From Oscillospiraceae bacterium NTUH-002-81 (GTDB lineage Bacteria > Bacillota > Clostridia > Lachnospirales > Lachnospiraceae), in NCBI GenBank assembly GCA_032620915.1, contig CP136052.1:1154501-1218500 (forward strand): a stretch of 64,000 bases of DNA. The letters are read 5' to 3'. The notes below the pieces were generated by a model. It searched no databases, was not told the origin of the DNA, and was given only the letters and a program-made list of their open reading frames with translations. Positions 1 to 8,533 of this stretch are shown one piece after another. Within the stretch, counting starts at the first letter, position 1. Every line of letters begins with the position of its first letter. The translations under genes were made by a program, and so were the position numbers.

Positions 1-785
1 TTTCATGGATGGTGCGCACGGTCTCGTAGGAGCAGTCCTCCCCCCAGGGTGTCCTCAATGAGGGCGTGGAACACTTCCTTCTGCTCGGCGGCGGACACGG
101 GCTGGGGACAGCCGAAGATGGCATCAATGAGGCTGTCGTTTAAAAGCCCCGGATTTTTGGAATAGTACAGGACACTGTGGATGTCGGTGCTGCGGTCGTT
201 GAAGGCCGGGAAAAGGAACCCCAGGTTCGGCAGTCCCACGATCCAGTCCCGGATGCGGTCCTGGAACCGGTTGTCCTGTACGTTGTAGGACAGGCCGGGT
301 TTGCACAGATCTACGGGACAGATGCTGCACAGGATGTAGTCGTACACCTCATCGGAGGCGTCGAACATTTCCATATTGTCGGAAGCTCTGCCCGGAATGT
401 CATAGGCGGCATGGATGAGCAAAATGAGAAAATTTTCCCCATAATCATAGGAAGTGATAATTTTATCATAAAACTGCTCCAGCAGGTCTTCATCAGTGAG
501 TTTGCTGTCCCTGAGCCTCATGAGAAATTCCTGTGTGCCGCCGGTGAATTCGCTGTCCAGCGGAAATTCCATGTTCAGCAGGTTCTTCCCCACTGTGCCG
601 GACAGGGTTTTACGGAAAATATCGAAATATTTAAAGATCTCTTCCTCAGGAAGAGAAAGAAAAGCCTCTTTCAACTCTGTTTTTTTGTTCTTTTCGCCGT
701 CCACGTAACAACCGCACATACGGGTGATGGTGCAGTTGTTGGGCGTAAACTGCTTGCGGATCTCATTGATTTCCTTTTTATTCAT
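1..785 (-). CDS. DUF4317 family protein, frameshifted and cut by the window edge
   Basis: Family of unknown function common in Clostridia. The visible part is about 260 residues; members I know of are nearer 370-400, so the C-terminus lies off the left edge. I chose the start at 785 (MNKKEINEI) because AGGTG lies about ten bases upstream; the earlier in-frame ATG at 800 has no comparable site. The frame closes at 3-5 only after a run of six C at 40-45. Dropping one C restores a continuous reading (LGEDCSYETVRTIHE) that runs off the window, so the apparent C-terminus is an artefact of one extra base. A good promoter lies upstream at 819-847. No catalytic motif is recognisable. Confidence 0.75.
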
Positions 786-818
786 GATAAGACACCTCAT
801 TTTATGTAGTAATTTTTT

Positions 819-847
819 ATTATATATGATTTGAAAAAATAAAACAA
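819..847 (-). promoter_or_regulatory. Sigma-A promoter for the DUF4317 gene
   Basis: On the minus strand TTGTTT (842-847) and TATAAT (819-824) are separated by 17 bases and lie about 35 bases upstream of the start codon. Confidence 0.6.
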
Positions 848-900
848 GCGGTTCAAAAATGGAAAATAATGATAAAAAATATCAATAATAAAAGTTAGGT

Positions 901-930
901 TTGACGAATCGGAAGGTAAGCGCATATGAT
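901..930 (+). promoter_or_regulatory. Sigma-A promoter for the metal ATPase operon
   Basis: TTGACG (901-906) and TATGAT (925-930) with an 18-base spacer, about 70 bases before the first small gene of the operon. Confidence 0.6.
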
Positions 931-998
931 AGATTTACCAAAGGGAATGGCAATGCAATCCCGTTGGAATTTCATTCATTTACAAGAGGTGATTCCTG

Positions 999-1079
999 AT
1001 GAAACAGCATAAGTTTTGGGCTTGGGCCACAGTGATCTGTATGGCAATGGTGTTATATACAGGACACCGGCGCAAATAA
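999..1079 (+). CDS. Small membrane peptide, DUF6219-like (26 aa)
   Basis: An open frame of 26 codons, too short for most gene callers, preceded by AGAGGTG seven bases before the ATG. The peptide has a short hydrophobic stretch (WAWATVICMAMVLYTG) and a basic tail (HRRK), so it probably spans the membrane once with the tail inside. It sits 18 bases before the DUF6110 gene and downstream of a good promoter. I recall similar short proteins (DUF6219) in front of DUF6110 and P-type ATPases in Lachnospiraceae; that family name is from memory. A regulatory micropeptide of the ATPase is inference. Confidence 0.55.
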   Translation: MKQHKFWAWATVICMAMVLYTGHRRK

Positions 1080-1097
1080 AAAGGAGGATAAAGAATC

Positions 1098-1400
1098 ATG
1101 ATTGAAAGTTCAGTACTTAAGAAACTCGGAGTTTTTGCAGGTGGCGTTTTATTTGGTACAGCCGGAATCAAGGTGCTGTCCAGCAAGGATGCAAAGAAAG
1201 TTTACACAGGCTGCACAGCTGCCGTTCTTCGCGCAAAGGATTGTGTCATGAAGACAGCATCTACTGTACAGGAGAACGCTGAGGACATCCTCGCTGAGGC
1301 AAAGCAGATCAATGAAGAGCGTGCCAAGAAGGAAGAGGAAGTTTTCGAGGACGAGGCTTGCTGCTGCGAATCTGAGACAGAGACAACAGAGGCTGAATAA
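1098..1400 (+). CDS. DUF6110 family protein
   Basis: 100-residue protein with a glycine-rich hydrophobic N-terminal segment (GVFAGGVLFGTAGIKVL, residues about 10-26) that could insert in the membrane, a middle part with two Cys (TGCTAAVLRAKDCVMKT), then a charged helix and an acidic tail containing three Cys (EACCCE). Function unknown. The RBS is AAGGAGG, ten bases before the ATG. It lies between the 26-residue peptide and a metal-transporting P-type ATPase, so a role in metal delivery, sensing or ATPase assembly is reasonable; the Cys cluster near the C-terminus could bind metal. The family assignment is from recall of sequence and neighbourhood. Confidence 0.75.
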   Translation: MIESSVLKKLGVFAGGVLFGTAGIKVLSSKDAKKVYTGCTAAVLRAKDCVMKTASTVQENAEDILAEAKQINEERAKKEEEVFEDEACCCESETETTEAE

Positions 1401-1481
1401 GTTGCAGGACAGGGTGCCGCGGATCGAACCATATGAGGAGAACCGGGGCGCCCTCCTTTTTGCACAGGAGGAAGGATTTAT

Positions 1482-3566
1482 ATGAGATTTCAGATAAAGC
1501 ATGAGATGCGGGGCAGACTTCGTATCCATGTGATCAAAAGCCGTATGACCTGTGAAGAGGCAGATATGCTGCAGTATTATTTGACACAGATCGAAGGCGT
1601 GGAGCAGGCGAAGGTGTATGAGCGGACCGGGGATGCGTCCGTTGTATATACCACAGACCGGCAGGTATTGTTAGAGAAGCTGCAGCAGTTCCGTTTCGAC
1701 AGTTCGCTGGTACCTAAGGAGTATCTGGCGCACTCGGGCCGGGAACTGAACTCCGCTTATCAGGAAAAGCTGGTCATGAAGGTCGTTCTGCGTTATGCAG
1801 GAAAATTATTTGTGCCGTATTCCATCCGGGCCGTGTGGACTGCCATCAAGTCCGTGAAATATCTGAAGCACGGGGTACAGACGCTGGCCAAGGGCCGTCT
1901 GGAGGTACCGGTACTGGATGCGACCGCCATCGGGGTATCCGTATTCCGCGGCGATATGAAGACCGCAGGCTCTATCATGTTCCTGCTTGGCATCGGTGAG
2001 ATCCTGGAGGAGTGGACCCACAAGAAATCTGTCAGCGATCTGGCGAGAAGCATGTCCCTGCGTGTAGGCAAGGTATGGCTGAAAACAGAGGGACAGGAGG
2101 TACTGGTGGATTCTTCCAAGGTACAGGCCGGTGATTCTGTCATCGTACACATGGGCAATGTGATCCCCTTCGACGGCATCGTGGAAGCGGGCGAGGCTAT
2201 GGTCAACCAGGCATCCATGACCGGCGAGTCCCTGCCGGTACACAAGGTTTTGGACAGCTATGTTTATGCAGGTACCGTTGTGGAAGAGGGCGAGATCACC
2301 ATTCGCTTGAAACAGACGTCCGGTTCTACCCGTTATGAGAAGATCGTGTCCATGATCGAGGAGTCCGAGAAGCTGAAATCCGGTCTGGAGAGCAAGGCCG
2401 AGCATCTGGCAGACCGCCTCGTACCTTACACCCTGCTGGGCACTGGCCTGGTATATCTGCTGACAAGAAATGCAACCCGGGCACTGTCCGTGCTGATGGT
2501 AGATTTCTCCTGCGCACTGAAGCTGGCTATGCCGATCTCGGTACTGTCCGCCATCCGTGAGGCAGGCAGCCATCATATGACGGTCAAGGGCGGCAAATTC
2601 TTGGAGGCAGTTGCCGCAGCTGATACCATCGTATTTGACAAGACCGGCACCCTGACCAAGGCGCGTCCGACCGTAAAAGAGGTTGTACCGTTCAACGGAA
2701 GAAAAGAGGCAGATATGCTCCGTGTGGCTGCCTGCCTGGAGGAGCATTTCCCGCACTCTATGGCAAAGGCTGTGGTAAAGGCAGCCCAGGATCAGAACCT
2801 GGAGCATGAGGAAATGCATTCCAAGGTGGAATATATCGTGGCACACGGCATTGCATCCACCATTCAGGAGAAACGGGTTGTCATCGGCAGCTACCACTTT
2901 GTATTCGAGGATGAGAACTGCGTGATCTCGACAGGGGAGCAGGAGAAGTTTGACAGCCTGTCACCGGAGATTTCTCATCTGTATCTGGCCATTGAAGGTG
3001 TCCTTTCTGCGGTCATCGGTATTGAGGATCCCCTGCGTGAGGAGGCACCGGCTGTGCTGGCAGCCCTGAAGGCAGCTGGCATCACCAAGACAGTCATGAT
3101 GACCGGCGACAGCGAGCGGACCGCTGCAGCTGTGGCAGCAAAGATCGGTGTGGATGAGTATCATGCAGAGGTACTGCCGGAGGATAAGGCCAACTTCATC
3201 GAGGCAGAGAAGGCAGCAGGCCGTACCGTCATCATGATCGGCGACGGCATCAACGATTCCCCGGCACTGTCTGCGGCAGATGTGGGAATCGCAGTCAGCG
3301 ACGGCGCAGAGATCGCCCGTGAGATCGCGGACATCACCATCACTGCGGATGATCTGCAGGAGCTGGTAACGCTGAAAGAACTGAGTGCCGGACTGATGAA
3401 GCGGATCCACGGCAACTACCGGAAGATTGTGGGCATCAACACGACGCTGATCGTGCTGGGCGCTATGGGTATCCTCACACCGTCCACCTCTGCCCTGCTG
3501 CACAACATGTCCACACTGGGCATCAGTCTGAAGAGCATGGAGAATCTGCTGCCGGAGACACTGTAA
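1482..3566 (+). CDS. Heavy-metal translocating P-type ATPase (P1B)
   Basis: Integral membrane pump that uses ATP to move a metal cation. Residues 1-60 look like a degenerate HMA-type fold without a CxxC metal site. The actuator motif TGES, the phosphorylation site DKTGT (D near residue 387), the nucleotide-binding HP-type motif (HFPHSMAKA), MTGDS and GDGINDSPALSAAD are all intact, so the enzyme should be active. The membrane metal-site motif, usually CPC, reads SCALK here (DFSCALKLAMP); this sets it apart from classic Cu/Zn/Cd pumps and leaves the substrate open. Predicted membrane segments before the actuator are few and weakly hydrophobic. It is the third gene of an operon with a 26-residue peptide and DUF6110, and a strong terminator follows. 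Confidence 0.88.
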   Translation: MRFQIKHEMRGRLRIHVIKSRMTCEEADMLQYYLTQIEGVEQAKVYERTGDASVVYTTDRQVLLEKLQQFRFDSSLVPKEYLAHSGRELNSAYQEKLVMKVVLRYAGKLFVPYSIRAVWTAIKSVKYLKHGVQTLAKGRLEVPVLDATAIGVSVFRGDMKTAGSIMFLLGIGEILEEWTHKKSVSDLARSMSLRVGKVWLKTEGQEVLVDSSKVQAGDSVIVHMGNVIPFDGIVEAGEAMVNQASMTGESLPVHKVLDSYVYAGTVVEEGEITIRLKQTSGSTRYEKIVSMIEESEKLKSGLESKAEHLADRLVPYTLLGTGLVYLLTRNATRALSVLMVDFSCALKLAMPISVLSAIREAGSHHMTVKGGKFLEAVAAADTIVFDKTGTLTKARPTVKEVVPFNGRKEADMLRVAACLEEHFPHSMAKAVVKAAQDQNLEHEEMHSKVEYIVAHGIASTIQEKRVVIGSYHFVFEDENCVISTGEQEKFDSLSPEISHLYLAIEGVLSAVIGIEDPLREEAPAVLAALKAAGITKTVMMTGDSERTAAAVAAKIGVDEYHAEVLPEDKANFIEAEKAAGRTVIMIGDGINDSPALSAADVGIAVSDGAEIAREIADITITADDLQELVTLKELSAGLMKRIHGNYRKIVGINTTLIVLGAMGILTPSTSALLHNMSTLGISLKSMENLLPETL

Positions 3567-3610
3567 GAGGCAGATCTGGAAAAGATTATTGTAAATATCG
3601 TGATACGGAT

Positions 3611-3659
3611 AAAAGGCGCTGCCGGGAATGGAAGAAAGCTTCCTCCCGGGGCGCTTTTT
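3611..3659 (+). terminator. Rho-independent terminator after the P-type ATPase
   Basis: Stem formed by GCGCtgCCGGGA and TCCCGGggCGC around a loop of about 17 bases, followed by TTTTT; it ends the operon 45-95 bases after the stop codon. Confidence 0.8.
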
Positions 3660-3675
3660 GTATCACAGGAACCGG

Positions 3676-3704
3676 TTGCCAGGAAGAAGAAATTCTTCTA
3701 TAAT
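3676..3704 (+). promoter_or_regulatory. Sigma-A promoter for the phosphatase gene
   Basis: TTGCCA (3676-3681) and TATAAT (3699-3704), spacer 17 bases. The predicted leader to the start codon at 3813 is about 100 bases. Confidence 0.65.
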
Positions 3705-3812
3705 AGATACATCACGATACCGGGGGCAAAAGGCTTACATCTATGTGAGCCTGCTCATCGTTGATATCATCACCTATGCATAGAGAAAAGCAAGACAGAA
3801 CGGAGAATATAT

Positions 3813-4637
3813 ATGAGTCATAAACAGGATGAAAACGGAAAAATCTTGCTGGAAGGGATTCCCAATGCCCGGGATCTGGGCGTATATAAGACAAAGGACG
3901 GACATCAGATCAAACCCCGCCGGCTGATCCGCAGCGGCTGTCTGACGGGAATGACCGAGGCGGATACGAAGATTCTGACAGAGGATTATGAGCTGCGGGC
4001 GATCGTGGATTTCCGGACGGCAGCGGAACTGTCAGAAAAGCCGGATCCGACGCTTCCCGGTGTGACCTATATGCACAATCCGATTTTAAATGAGGCGCAG
4101 ATGGGCATGACCCATGAGGAAAAAGCGGAGAACAAGGGACTGCTGGATTTTCTCGTGGAGCTCATTCAGACTGGAGAAAACGGGCCGGAGCAGTTCATGT
4201 CCGATCTGTACGCCCAGCTGGTGCTGCATGAGGAAACAGTTCGACGTTATCGGACATTTTTCGACGCTGTTTTAAACAACCGGGAGGGCGCATTGCTGTG
4301 GCACTGCTCCGCAGGCAAGGACCGGGCGGGCATGGGCGCGGTATACCTGCTGTGGGCGCTGGGCGTATCGGAACCGGTGATCCGGGCAGACTATCTTCTG
4401 ACGGACCGGTATCTGGAGAAAAACTTAAACCGGATGATCGCCCATCTGGCGGAAACCGTACCGGATGAGAAGGTGTTAAATGGCGTGCGGATCATGAACA
4501 CGGCCAGAGAGAGCTACCTGAACCGGCTGTATGCGGAAGTGGATCGGCATTATGGCTCCATGGATGCTTTTTTGCGGGAGGGACTTGGCCTTGGAGAGGA
4601 AGAAAAGCGGGAATTACGGGAAAACTACCTGGAATAG
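3813..4637 (+). CDS. Tyrosine/serine protein phosphatase family protein
   Basis: 274 residues. The phosphatase P-loop HCSAGKDRAG fits the HCxxGxxR pattern of the bacterial Y_phosphatase3 family (PF13350), with Cys as nucleophile and Arg binding the phosphate. The N-terminal NARDLGVYKT...RRLIRSG stretch and the FRTAAE segment (general-acid loop region) are also typical. Members act on phosphotyrosine, phosphoserine or phosphoinositides; the substrate cannot be read from the sequence. GGAG lies about ten bases before the ATG. It has its own promoter and is followed by a new promoter for suf, so it is probably monocistronic. Confidence 0.85.
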   Translation: MSHKQDENGKILLEGIPNARDLGVYKTKDGHQIKPRRLIRSGCLTGMTEADTKILTEDYELRAIVDFRTAAELSEKPDPTLPGVTYMHNPILNEAQMGMTHEEKAENKGLLDFLVELIQTGENGPEQFMSDLYAQLVLHEETVRRYRTFFDAVLNNREGALLWHCSAGKDRAGMGAVYLLWALGVSEPVIRADYLLTDRYLEKNLNRMIAHLAETVPDEKVLNGVRIMNTARESYLNRLYAEVDRHYGSMDAFLREGLGLGEEEKRELRENYLE

Positions 4638-4660
4638 CGCAGGAGAGCACATATTTTCAT

Positions 4661-4688
4661 TTGATTTCCTATTAGATTGTGGTAGAAT
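4661..4688 (+). promoter_or_regulatory. Promoter of the suf operon
   Basis: TTGATT (4661-4666) and TAGAAT (4683-4688) with a 16-base spacer, starting after the phosphatase stop codon and about 35 bases before sufC. Confidence 0.55.
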
Positions 4689-4721
4689 AAGGTGAATTCA
4701 GGAAAACGGAGGAGAAAGGGT

Positions 4722-5444
4722 ATGCTTGAACTCAAGAACGTCTCCTATGAGGTCAATGAAGACCAACGGGAGATCGAAATATTAAAGAACATTAATCTGA
4801 AAATAGAAGAGCGGTTTGTGGCCATCACCGGCCCCAACGGCGGCGGCAAATCCACACTGGCAAAGATCATTGCCGGTATTCTGGTGCCGACTTCCGGCCA
4901 GATCCTTCTGGACGGCGAGGATATCACAGGCATGAATATCACGGAGCGTGCCAAGGCAGGCATCAGCTTTGCCTTCCAGCAGCCGGTGCGGTTCAAGGGC
5001 ATCACAGTGCGGGATCTGATCACCCTGGCAGCAGGGAAGAATCTGACGACGGCGGAGGCCTGTTCTTATCTGTCAGAGGTGGGCCTGTGTGCGCAGGAGT
5101 ACATCAACCGGGAAGTGAACGCCAGCCTGTCCGGCGGAGAGCTGAAACGGATCGAGATCGCCATGGTCATTGCTAGAGGCACGAAGCTGTCCGTATTTGA
5201 CGAGCCGGAAGCCGGCATCGATCTGTGGAGCTTCAATAACCTCATTCAGGTATTTGAGAAGCTTCATGAGGATGTCCACGGTTCGATCTTGATCATTTCC
5301 CATCAGGAGCGGATCTTAAATATCGCTGACCGCATTGTGGTCATCGCAGACGGCCGGATCAGCAAGACCGGAACGAAGGATGAGATTTTGCCGGAACTCT
5401 TATGTGAGCCCGGAAGCTGCAAATTTTACAAAGGAGAGAAGTAG
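4722..5444 (+). CDS. sufC: Fe-S cluster assembly ATPase SufC
   Basis: 240-residue soluble ABC ATPase that works with SufB in iron-sulphur cluster assembly. Walker A GPNGGGKS, signature LSGGELKR and Walker B SVFDEPEAGID are all present; the EAGID wording after Walker B is characteristic of SufC. I place the start at 4722 (MLELKNVSYE) because GGAGGAGAAAGGG lies just upstream; the frame is open for ten more codons to 4692. Two bases separate it from sufB, so the two are surely co-transcribed. No sufS, sufU or sufD follows, so this is the reduced two-gene form seen in many anaerobes. Confidence 0.9.
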   Translation: MLELKNVSYEVNEDQREIEILKNINLKIEERFVAITGPNGGGKSTLAKIIAGILVPTSGQILLDGEDITGMNITERAKAGISFAFQQPVRFKGITVRDLITLAAGKNLTTAEACSYLSEVGLCAQEYINREVNASLSGGELKRIEIAMVIARGTKLSVFDEPEAGIDLWSFNNLIQVFEKLHEDVHGSILIISHQERILNIADRIVVIADGRISKTGTKDEILPELLCEPGSCKFYKGEK

Positions 5445-5446
5445 AC

Positions 5447-6364
5447 ATGGATGCAATACAGTTAGGATTACTGGAACAGGTCGCAGATCTTCACGGCGTT
5501 CCGGAGGGTGCTTATAATATCCGTTCCAATGGCCAGGGAATCGCAAGAAATTCCACAGCTAACATTGAGATCGCGCCGAAGCAGGACAAGCCCGGCATTG
5601 ATATCATTATCAAGCCTGGCACAAAGAAAGAGAGCGTCCACATTCCCGTTGTGCTCAGCCAGTCGGGACTGAAGGATATGGTATACAATGATTTTTATGT
5701 GGGAGAGGACGCAGATGTGGTCATCGTGGCAGGCTGCGGCATCCACAATGACGGCGGTGCGGATTCCCAGCACGACGGTATTCACCGCTTTTTCCTCGGA
5801 AAGAATGCCCGGGTAAAATATATCGAGAAGCATTATGGGGAAGGCACCGGTACCGGCGAGCGGATCCTCAACCCGGTGACGGAGGTTACCCTGGATGAGG
5901 GCAGCTACATGGAGATGGAGACCGTGCAGATCAAGGGTGTCAACTCCACCATCCGCACCACGAGAGGAAAGCTGGCTGCAGATGCCAAGCTGATCATTCA
6001 TGAGAAGATCATGACAGACGGCGCCCAGACGGCAGAGACAGACTTCGAGGTGGATCTGGATGGGGAGAATTCCAGCGCCGATGTGGTATCCCGTTCAGTT
6101 GCCAGAGGAACATCTCACCAGTTATTCAAGTCAAAGATCAACGGCAACAATGTCTGTTCAGGACACACGGAGTGTGACGCTATCATCATGGATCATGCCA
6201 GCGTCAGCGCCGTACCGCAGCTGACAGCCAACAGCACCGAGGCCAGTCTGATTCATGAGGCTGCCATCGGAAAGATCGCAGGAGAGCAGCTGATCAAGCT
6301 GATGACCCTGGGACTGACCGAGGAAGAGGCTGAGGCACAGATCATCAACGGCTTCCTGAAATAA
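5447..6364 (+). CDS. sufB: SufB/SufD-type Fe-S scaffold protein
   Basis: 305 residues of SufBD core (PF01458) without the long N-terminal extension of classic SufB (about 470 aa). The sequence NNVCSGHTECDAIIMD carries the conserved Cys/His region used for cluster building, and the motif NSTEASLIHEAAIGKI near the C-terminus is typical of SufB/D. AAAGGAGAAG precedes the ATG. With SufC it would form the minimal SufBC scaffold complex in the cytoplasm; the sulphur donor must be encoded elsewhere. It could be labelled SufD by some pipelines, but in two-gene systems the single BD protein takes the SufB role. Confidence 0.85.
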   Translation: MDAIQLGLLEQVADLHGVPEGAYNIRSNGQGIARNSTANIEIAPKQDKPGIDIIIKPGTKKESVHIPVVLSQSGLKDMVYNDFYVGEDADVVIVAGCGIHNDGGADSQHDGIHRFFLGKNARVKYIEKHYGEGTGTGERILNPVTEVTLDEGSYMEMETVQIKGVNSTIRTTRGKLAADAKLIIHEKIMTDGAQTAETDFEVDLDGENSSADVVSRSVARGTSHQLFKSKINGNNVCSGHTECDAIIMDHASVSAVPQLTANSTEASLIHEAAIGKIAGEQLIKLMTLGLTEEEAEAQIINGFLK

Positions 6365-6411
6365 GACAACTATTTTATAGAAGAAACACAGACAGGAAAG
6401 GAAGAATAACA

Positions 6412-7398
6412 ATGAGTATCAGATTAGGAATTATGGGTTACGGAAATCTCGGAAGAGGCATTGAGTGTGCCATCCGGCAGAATGCAGACATGGAGCTTGT
6501 GGCAGTATTTACCAGAAGAGATCCGAAGAGCCTGCACATCCAGACACCGGGCGTGCCGGTATATGCGGCAGAGGATGCGGTGAAGATGGCAGATAAGATC
6601 GATGTACTGCTTCTGTGCGGCGGCAGTGCCACCGACCTTCCGAAGCAGACGCCGGAATATGCGAAATATTTCAACGTAGTGGACAGCTTCGACACCCATG
6701 CAAGAATTCCGGAGCATTTTGCCAATGTAGATGCAGCAGCGAAAGAGAGCGGCCATGTGGCGCTCATTTCCGCAGGCTGGGATCCGGGCCTGTTCTCCCT
6801 GAACCGTCTGTATGCCAATGCCATCCTGCCGGAGGGCAAGGATTATACGTTCTGGGGCAAGGGCGTCAGCCAGGGACATTCCGATGCGATCCGCCGGATC
6901 AAGGGTGTCAAGAATGCCAAGCAGTACACCATCCCGGTGGAAAAGGCCCTGGAAGCTGTGAGAAACGGAGAGAATCCGGATCTGACAACGAGAGAAAAAC
7001 ATACGAGAGAGTGCTTTGTTGTGGCTGAGGAGGGCGCAGACCTGGCAGCCATCGAAAAAGAGATCGTGACCATGCCCAACTATTTCGCTGATTATGACAC
7101 CACCGTGCATTTTATCAGCGAGGAAGAGTTTGCAAGAGACCACAGCACCATCCCTCACGGCGGCTTTGTCATCAGAAGCGGCAGAACCGGATGGGAGAAA
7201 GAGAATTCTCATATCATCGAGTACAGCCTGAAGCTGGATTCCAACCCGGAGTTCACCTCCAGTGTGCTGGTGGCTTACGCGAGAGCCGTTGCACGCCTGC
7301 ACGCAGAGGGCCAGACCGGCTGCAGAAGCGTTTTCGATATCGCACCGGCTTATCTGTCTGCCAAGACAGGAGAGGAGCTTCGCGCTACCCTGCTGTAA
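6412..7398 (+). CDS. ddh: meso-Diaminopimelate D-dehydrogenase
   Basis: Converts tetrahydrodipicolinate to meso-diaminopimelate in one NADPH-dependent step, feeding lysine and peptidoglycan synthesis. 328 residues, the usual length. The N-terminal Rossmann motif is GIMGYGNLGRGIE; VVDSFDTHARIPEHF and SAGWDPGLFSLNRLYA match the substrate-binding region of the family, and GVSQGHSDAIRRIKGV is another hallmark. Start chosen by AAAGGAAG eight bases upstream. It lies 47 bases after sufB with no terminator seen between, so part of its transcription may come from the suf promoter. Confidence 0.93.
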   Translation: MSIRLGIMGYGNLGRGIECAIRQNADMELVAVFTRRDPKSLHIQTPGVPVYAAEDAVKMADKIDVLLLCGGSATDLPKQTPEYAKYFNVVDSFDTHARIPEHFANVDAAAKESGHVALISAGWDPGLFSLNRLYANAILPEGKDYTFWGKGVSQGHSDAIRRIKGVKNAKQYTIPVEKALEAVRNGENPDLTTREKHTRECFVVAEEGADLAAIEKEIVTMPNYFADYDTTVHFISEEEFARDHSTIPHGGFVIRSGRTGWEKENSHIIEYSLKLDSNPEFTSSVLVAYARAVARLHAEGQTGCRSVFDIAPAYLSAKTGEELRATLL

Positions 7399-7440
7399 GC
7401 GGTTGCGTGACTGAGAATATCTCCGAAAACAGGAGGGTTT

Positions 7441-8304
7441 ATGAAGAAAGTTTTGATAGGGGAAGATGTGAAACGGACGCTGATGGTAGTGGCAGCTTCG
7501 GTATTCAGTGCGTGGAATATCAATACTTTTGTGCATGCAGCAGGGCTTCTGCCCGGTGGATTTACGGGTCTTTCCCTGCTGCTGCAGGAGTGCTTTGCGG
7601 CGTTCCTGCATCTGGCAGTGCCTTATTCTGCCATCAACGTCATTCTGAACTGCATTCCGGCAGCCATCAGCTTTAAGTTTATCGGGAAGAAATTCACCGG
7701 TTTTTCGGTGCTGTCCATCGTGCTCACCGGCCTGCTGGTGGATATGCTGCCGTCGGCGCCGGTGACGGATGAGGTGCTGCTGAACGCCATTTTCGGCGGC
7801 ATCATCAATGGTCTGTGCATCACCATCTGCCTGAAAGCCGATGCCACCACGGGAGGGACGGATTTTATTTCCATCTTCCTGTCGGAGCGGTACGGCATTG
7901 ATGCCTGGAATTATATCATGATGATCAACGTGTGTATCCTTTTGGTGGCGGGGGCCCTGTTTGGCTGGACGAAAGCGATGTATTCCATTATTTTCCAGTT
8001 TACCTCCACCCAGGTACTCCACGGCCTGTACCGCAGATACCAGAAGGAGACACTGTTCGTCATCACTGAGTGGCCGGATGAAGTATATCAGGCAATTCGG
8101 GATACGACCAATCACGATGCCACTCTGTTCAAGGGCATCGGCCTGTATCTGTACAAACCCAGGAAGATGGTATATTCCGTTGTTTCCCGGGAGGAGGCGC
8201 GCAAGGTTGTGGCGGCCATCCGCAAGGTAGATCCCAAGGCGTTCATCAATATGGTGAATACCGATCAGGTGACCGGACGGTTTTACCAGAAACCAAAGGA
8301 TTAA
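7441..8304 (+). CDS. YitT family membrane protein
   Basis: 287 residues: an N-terminal membrane domain with about five or six hydrophobic segments (DUF161/YitT_membrane) followed from about residue 220 by a soluble DUF2179 domain (FVITEWPDEVYQAI ... GIGLYLYKPRKMVYSVV ... DPKAFINMVNT). The glycine-rich DATTGGTDFIS motif is typical of the family. Transport role suspected but unproven; some members are linked to spore or competence phenotypes. AGGAGGG stands just before the ATG. It is 42 bases after ddh. Confidence 0.85.
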   Translation: MKKVLIGEDVKRTLMVVAASVFSAWNINTFVHAAGLLPGGFTGLSLLLQECFAAFLHLAVPYSAINVILNCIPAAISFKFIGKKFTGFSVLSIVLTGLLVDMLPSAPVTDEVLLNAIFGGIINGLCITICLKADATTGGTDFISIFLSERYGIDAWNYIMMINVCILLVAGALFGWTKAMYSIIFQFTSTQVLHGLYRRYQKETLFVITEWPDEVYQAIRDTTNHDATLFKGIGLYLYKPRKMVYSVVSREEARKVVAAIRKVDPKAFINMVNTDQVTGRFYQKPKD

Positions 8305-8365
8305 AAAAATTGGTGAAAAATAAGGGCTACACAAATAAAGCAGACTGTGCTATAATACTTCTCAT

Positions 8366-8436
8366 GCAGATATAGTTCATCGGTAGAACGCTAGCTTCCC
8401 AAGCTGGAGAGACGGGTTCGATTCCCGCTATCTGCT
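8366..8436 (+). tRNA. tRNA-Gly (anticodon CCC)
   Basis: 71 bases forming a full cloverleaf: acceptor GCAGATA/TATCTGC, anticodon loop TTCCCAA giving CCC, T-arm CGGGTTCGATTCCCG, discriminator T; CCA is not encoded. TATAAT at 8351-8356 is the likely -10 box. Confidence 0.95.
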
Positions 8437-8445
8437 TGAGGCGTA

Positions 8446-8489
8446 CCCGGAAGTACTGAAAGAACAAGGCAGTATTTCCGGGGTTTTTT
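8446..8489 (+). terminator. Rho-independent terminator after tRNA-Gly
   Basis: Stem CCCGGAAGTACTG with CAGTATTTCCGGG (one G-T pair) and an 11-base loop, followed by TTTTTT. Confidence 0.85.
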
Positions 8490-8533
8490 ATTAAATTAAA
8501 AATCAAAACAGACAATGAAGGAGGACACAGAAT

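Noticed and set aside
6424..8334. 636-codon open frame on the minus strand
   Set aside because: Antisense to ddh and yitT-like genes; long only because of codon bias on the real strand.
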